This document shows, piece by piece, positions 6,925-8,690 of a stretch of 8,690 nucleotides of DNA. The notes beneath the pieces are model-generated. The model had not been told where the DNA came from, did not search any database, and was given only the letters and a program-made list of their open reading frames with translations. Position 1 is the stretch's first letter, and the number at the start of each line of letters is the position of its first letter. The translations under genes were made by a program, and so were the position numbers. The stretch is from positions 1-8,690 of the forward strand of contig JAQUYY010000065.1 in the NCBI GenBank assembly GCA_028691575.1. The letters are read 5' to 3'. Origin of the DNA: Candidatus Gastranaerophilales bacterium. Its GTDB lineage: Bacteria; Cyanobacteriota; Vampirovibrionia; Gastranaerophilales; JAQUYY01.

Positions 6925-6964
6925 TTGATATATTTTCTTTTTCTTCTTTATCTTTACATAAATG

Positions 6965-6973
6965 ATTTTAGCA
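6965..6973 (-). promoter_or_regulatory. Extended -10 promoter of the activase operon
   Basis: On the minus strand TGCTAAAAT (6973-6965) is a good extended -10 element, about 40 bases upstream of the activase ATG. No clear -35 is present. The 104-bp gap between the divergent activase and 7029 genes would thus carry back-to-back promoters. Confidence 0.45.
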
Positions 6974-6991
6974 TAAATTTAAAGATAAGGC

Positions 6992-7020
6992 TTACTAATA
7001 TTAAGAAATTAGTTTATAAT
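6992..7020 (+). promoter_or_regulatory. Promoter of the 7029 gene
   Basis: TTACTA (6992-6997) and a perfect TATAAT (7015-7020) are separated by exactly 17 bases, a good sigma-70 layout. The predicted start of transcription (about 7026-7028) is at most three bases before the ATG at 7029, which suggests a leaderless mRNA. Confidence 0.6.
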
Positions 7021-7028
7021 AAATAATT

Positions 7029-7592
7029 ATGTACAACTTGATTAATCCGATATTAATACTTTCAATTATCACATTAACAAATGGGGCAGGTTATGTTGGA
7101 GAATTACCCAAAATAGGACAACCTTTTCAAGAGGAAATTAAAGAAAAAACTGTCGAATTTAAACCTCTTGCCCCCGAAGATATCCCGGATGAATACAAAA
7201 GAATTATTTTAAGGAAAAAAAAACCTACACTTTATGAGCAAGATATGACAAAAGCAGTAAAAATACTTGAAAATCTTAAACAAATAATTAATGAAAACGG
7301 CGACGTGCAAATGTTTTCTGCTAATTTAAATTCATTAAAATTTTTGACAAACAATCTCATTTATAATTACAAAGATAAAAAAGAAAGCGAATATTCTTCT
7401 TATAAAGAACTTATAACTCTAGCGGATGAATTAGATGCGGTTTTAGAAAACTGGCAAAAATATTCTATCGAAAAAAAATACATATTAATTTCAAACCAGA
7501 GTGTTTATACCAATGACAAAGACGTAGATTTGGCACTAAATAATGCTTATATTAAAATTGAATACCTACTAAAAAAATTGGATTCCTTATAA
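7029..7592 (+). CDS. Hypothetical helical protein, putatively exported
   Basis: A 187-residue protein of unrecognised family. The first 20 or so residues (NPILILSIITLTNGAG) are hydrophobic and could be a signal peptide with cleavage near Ala20, although the N-terminus lacks the usual Lys or Arg, so export is uncertain. A proline- and charge-rich linker follows (about 25-66, including PLAPEDIPDEYKR). The rest (68-187) is rich in Lys, Glu, Leu, Asn and Tyr and looks largely alpha-helical. No cysteine and no catalytic motif are seen. The ATG at 7029 is the earliest possible start, since an in-frame TAA lies at 7020-7022. There is no Shine-Dalgarno, and the promoter sits directly against the start. 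It is divergent from the activase operon and followed by a gene with its own likely promoter. Confidence 0.75.
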   Translation: MYNLINPILILSIITLTNGAGYVGELPKIGQPFQEEIKEKTVEFKPLAPEDIPDEYKRIILRKKKPTLYEQDMTKAVKILENLKQIINENGDVQMFSANLNSLKFLTNNLIYNYKDKKESEYSSYKELITLADELDAVLENWQKYSIEKKYILISNQSVYTNDKDVDLALNNAYIKIEYLLKKLDSL

Positions 7593-7648
7593 AAATTAAG
7601 CATTTTTCTATTGCCCGATTCGACAATATAAACGGGTAAAATACAACC

Positions 7649-7677
7649 TTTTCAGAGAATTAAAACAAGTGGATAAT
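7649..7677 (+). promoter_or_regulatory. Possible promoter of the fasciclin gene
   Basis: TTTTCA (7649-7654) and GATAAT (7672-7677) are 17 bases apart and match the consensus in four and five positions. A second candidate -10, TATAAA at 7699-7704, lacks a -35. Either would make the fasciclin gene a separate unit from the 7029 gene; the choice cannot be made from sequence alone. Confidence 0.3.
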
Positions 7678-7722
7678 CTGCAATAATTTGATTGTTACTA
7701 TAAATTCTTTAAAGGAGGTAGT

Positions 7723-8307
7723 ATGAAAAGGCAGATAATTATCGGAGTCATCTCAGCAATATTTGCTGCAATGACCTTGCCCTCTTTTGCTTTATGTCCT
7801 TGCACATCATATGACCCATGTGAACAATGCGACCCTTGCGATCCTTGCAGCCATATGAATACAGAAGCAGGAATTGTAAATTACACAAAATCAACTAAAC
7901 GCACAAATTTTGGCGTAATTGCAAAAGAAAAACAGTTAAACGAATTTGAAAAACTTATCAAAGTATCAGGTCTTAAACCAAAAGTAGACAATGGAAACTA
8001 TACAGTTTTTGCACCTACAAACGATGCTATTGCAAGAATGAACCAAGACACACTTGCTTACTTAAAAAGACCTGAAAACAAAGATCAACTTCAGCAGTTC
8101 GTGTTAATGCACATGGCACCCGGGAATCAAAATGCTAATTGCATATGCGAACAACAACGTTTAACAAACTTAAACTGCTGTGAATATGATGTCAACAAAT
8201 GTGGAAACTGGTTGAGAATCGGCAGCTCTAATATTATAGCACCAAACATCAACACCAAAAACGGAAAAGTCCACATTATAGACACAGTTTTTGATCCATA
8301 TTCATAG
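7723..8307 (+). CDS. Secreted cysteine-rich fasciclin-domain protein
   Basis: A 194-residue exported protein. Residues 1-23 form a classic signal peptide (MKRQ, hydrophobic core, SFA cleavage site) and there is no lipobox. The mature N-terminus begins with a repeated cysteine cluster: Cys25, 27, 33, 36, 39 and 42, with the D-P-C unit three times. A single fasciclin (FAS1/beta-Ig-H3) domain follows (about 60-190), with the H1-like motif NYTVFAPTNDAIARM (92-106) and the H2-like motif NGKVHIIDTVFDP (180-192). Five more cysteines (140, 142, 152, 153, 160) lie where FAS1 domains normally have none. FAS1 domains mediate adhesion or matrix contacts; disulfide bonding or metal binding of the Cys region is inference. 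The Shine-Dalgarno AAAGGAGGT (7711-7719) is essentially perfect, implying strong translation. The gene is monocistronic, ended by a strong terminator. Confidence 0.88.
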   Translation: MKRQIIIGVISAIFAAMTLPSFALCPCTSYDPCEQCDPCDPCSHMNTEAGIVNYTKSTKRTNFGVIAKEKQLNEFEKLIKVSGLKPKVDNGNYTVFAPTNDAIARMNQDTLAYLKRPENKDQLQQFVLMHMAPGNQNANCICEQQRLTNLNCCEYDVNKCGNWLRIGSSNIIAPNINTKNGKVHIIDTVFDPYS

Positions 8308-8334
8308 AAAACATATAAAGCTCGTGGAAGCAAC

Positions 8335-8370
8335 AAAAGAGGAAGGCTACTTTAAGCTTTCCTCTTTTTT
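8335..8370. terminator. Strong terminator of the fasciclin gene, possibly bidirectional
   Basis: A 14-bp stem with one G-U pair (AAAAGAGGAAGGCT at 8335-8348 with AGCTTTCCTCTTTT at 8355-8368) closes a 6-nt loop and ends in six T (8365-8370). On the minus strand the same hairpin also ends in a short T run, so it could also end transcripts of the minus-strand gene at the right edge. Confidence 0.9.
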
Positions 8371-8493
8371 GAGTTTATTTTATAGCAACTGCATTTTACT
8401 AACTTTGACATTTCTCTGAATTAAAGCATCTATTTTAAGCTTAAAACATATTATCCAAATTTCCGCCCTAATCGCATGTTTAACTATAGAGAA

Positions 8494-8690
8494 TTACTGC
8501 CCTTCTGAGCACTTCCCTGCATCAATTCTTTTAAATGAATATGGAGTTTCTTCAAATTTATCTACCAATTTTGCTACATTTTCTTTTGCAGAGCCAACCG
8601 GATAATCTTCAACTGCTTTGCTGCCAAAACTAATCCTGGATTTTGAATATATCGCAAGCAAATATAATTTTTTTTCAATCTGTTCATCAT
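8494..8690 (-). CDS. 3' end of an unrecognised minus-strand gene
   Basis: The minus strand is open from the right edge of the window to a TAA at 8496-8494, giving 64 whole codons with no start required inside the window; the 5' part lies beyond 8690. The composition is protein-like (for example LYLLAIYSKSRISFGSKAVE and VAKLVDKFEETPYSFKRID), with mixed helix and strand residues and a charged Cys-containing end (AGKCSEGQ). I recognise no family. The gene converges on the fasciclin gene; the 123 bases between its stop and the fasciclin terminator hold no further gene that I can support. Confidence 0.65.
   Translation of the reverse strand, partial: DEQIEKKLYLLAIYSKSRISFGSKAVEDYPVGSAKENVAKLVDKFEETPYSFKRIDAGKCSEGQ

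Noticed and set aside
7611..7639. Inverted repeat TTGCCCG / CGGGTAA after the 7029 gene
   Set aside because: The stem is 7 bp with one G-U pair and a 15-nt loop, and no T run follows on either strand, so I do not call it a terminator. It could be an operator, but there is no support.
8357..8416. Minus-strand 19-residue frame starting MSKLVKCSCYKIN
   Set aside because: It runs into the fasciclin terminator hairpin, has no clear Shine-Dalgarno and is very short.
8433..8446. Perfect 14-base palindrome TTTTAAGCTTAAAA
   Set aside because: A single copy, AT-rich, with no loop and no neighbouring promoter to make it an operator; probably chance.

Overview
The window is AT-rich, gene-dense bacterial DNA without rRNA, tRNA, CRISPR arrays or recognisable insertion sequences. 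Several features suggest a gut-type, non-photosynthetic relative of Cyanobacteria (Vampirovibrionia/Melainabacteria, Gastranaerophilales-like). The SecG core (LLHSPKGDG, then SSQLFSSQKG) closely resembles cyanobacterial SecG. The window opens in a GH57/DUF1957 glucan enzyme of the form common in Cyanobacteria, and it also carries a secreted fasciclin protein. An oxygen-sensitive radical-dehydratase activase points to an anaerobe. The taxonomic placement is an inference from protein resemblance, not a database result.

Left part (1-2500): the 3' end of a GH57 1,4-alpha-glucan branching-enzyme-type gene ends in a clear intrinsic terminator. A cytosolic protein with degenerate EF-hand-like loops follows (1089-1934). 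It converges on secG (minus strand) across a shared 12-bp terminator hairpin. Between secG and the next gene lies a 35-residue single-pass membrane protein (2355-2462) with its own Shine-Dalgarno and a good -10 box.

Middle (2508-4871): a 607-residue U32-family protein with the full-length RlhA (23S rRNA hydroxylase) architecture. It is followed on the opposite strand by a second small membrane protein (4339-4476, 45 residues) with a near-perfect Shine-Dalgarno. About 390 bases without an intact gene come next. Their minus strand reads like a decayed coding sequence broken by stops and a frameshift.

Right part (4872-8690): a two-gene minus-strand operon encodes a 2-hydroxyacyl-CoA-dehydratase-type activase (ATPase with an Fe-S cluster) and then a FabK/nitronate-monooxygenase-like flavoprotein. 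Both proteins end in a C-x2-C-x3-C cysteine motif. No dehydratase subunits lie in the window. Divergent from the activase is a putative exported helical protein whose start codon falls almost on the predicted transcription start. A secreted cysteine-rich fasciclin-domain protein with a very strong ribosome-binding site and terminator follows. The window closes with the 3' end of an unrecognised minus-strand gene (8494-8690).

No single new multi-gene system is evident. The points most worth attention are the two small membrane proteins, the activase/flavoprotein pair lacking its dehydratase, the cysteine-rich fasciclin protein, and the decayed reading frame.
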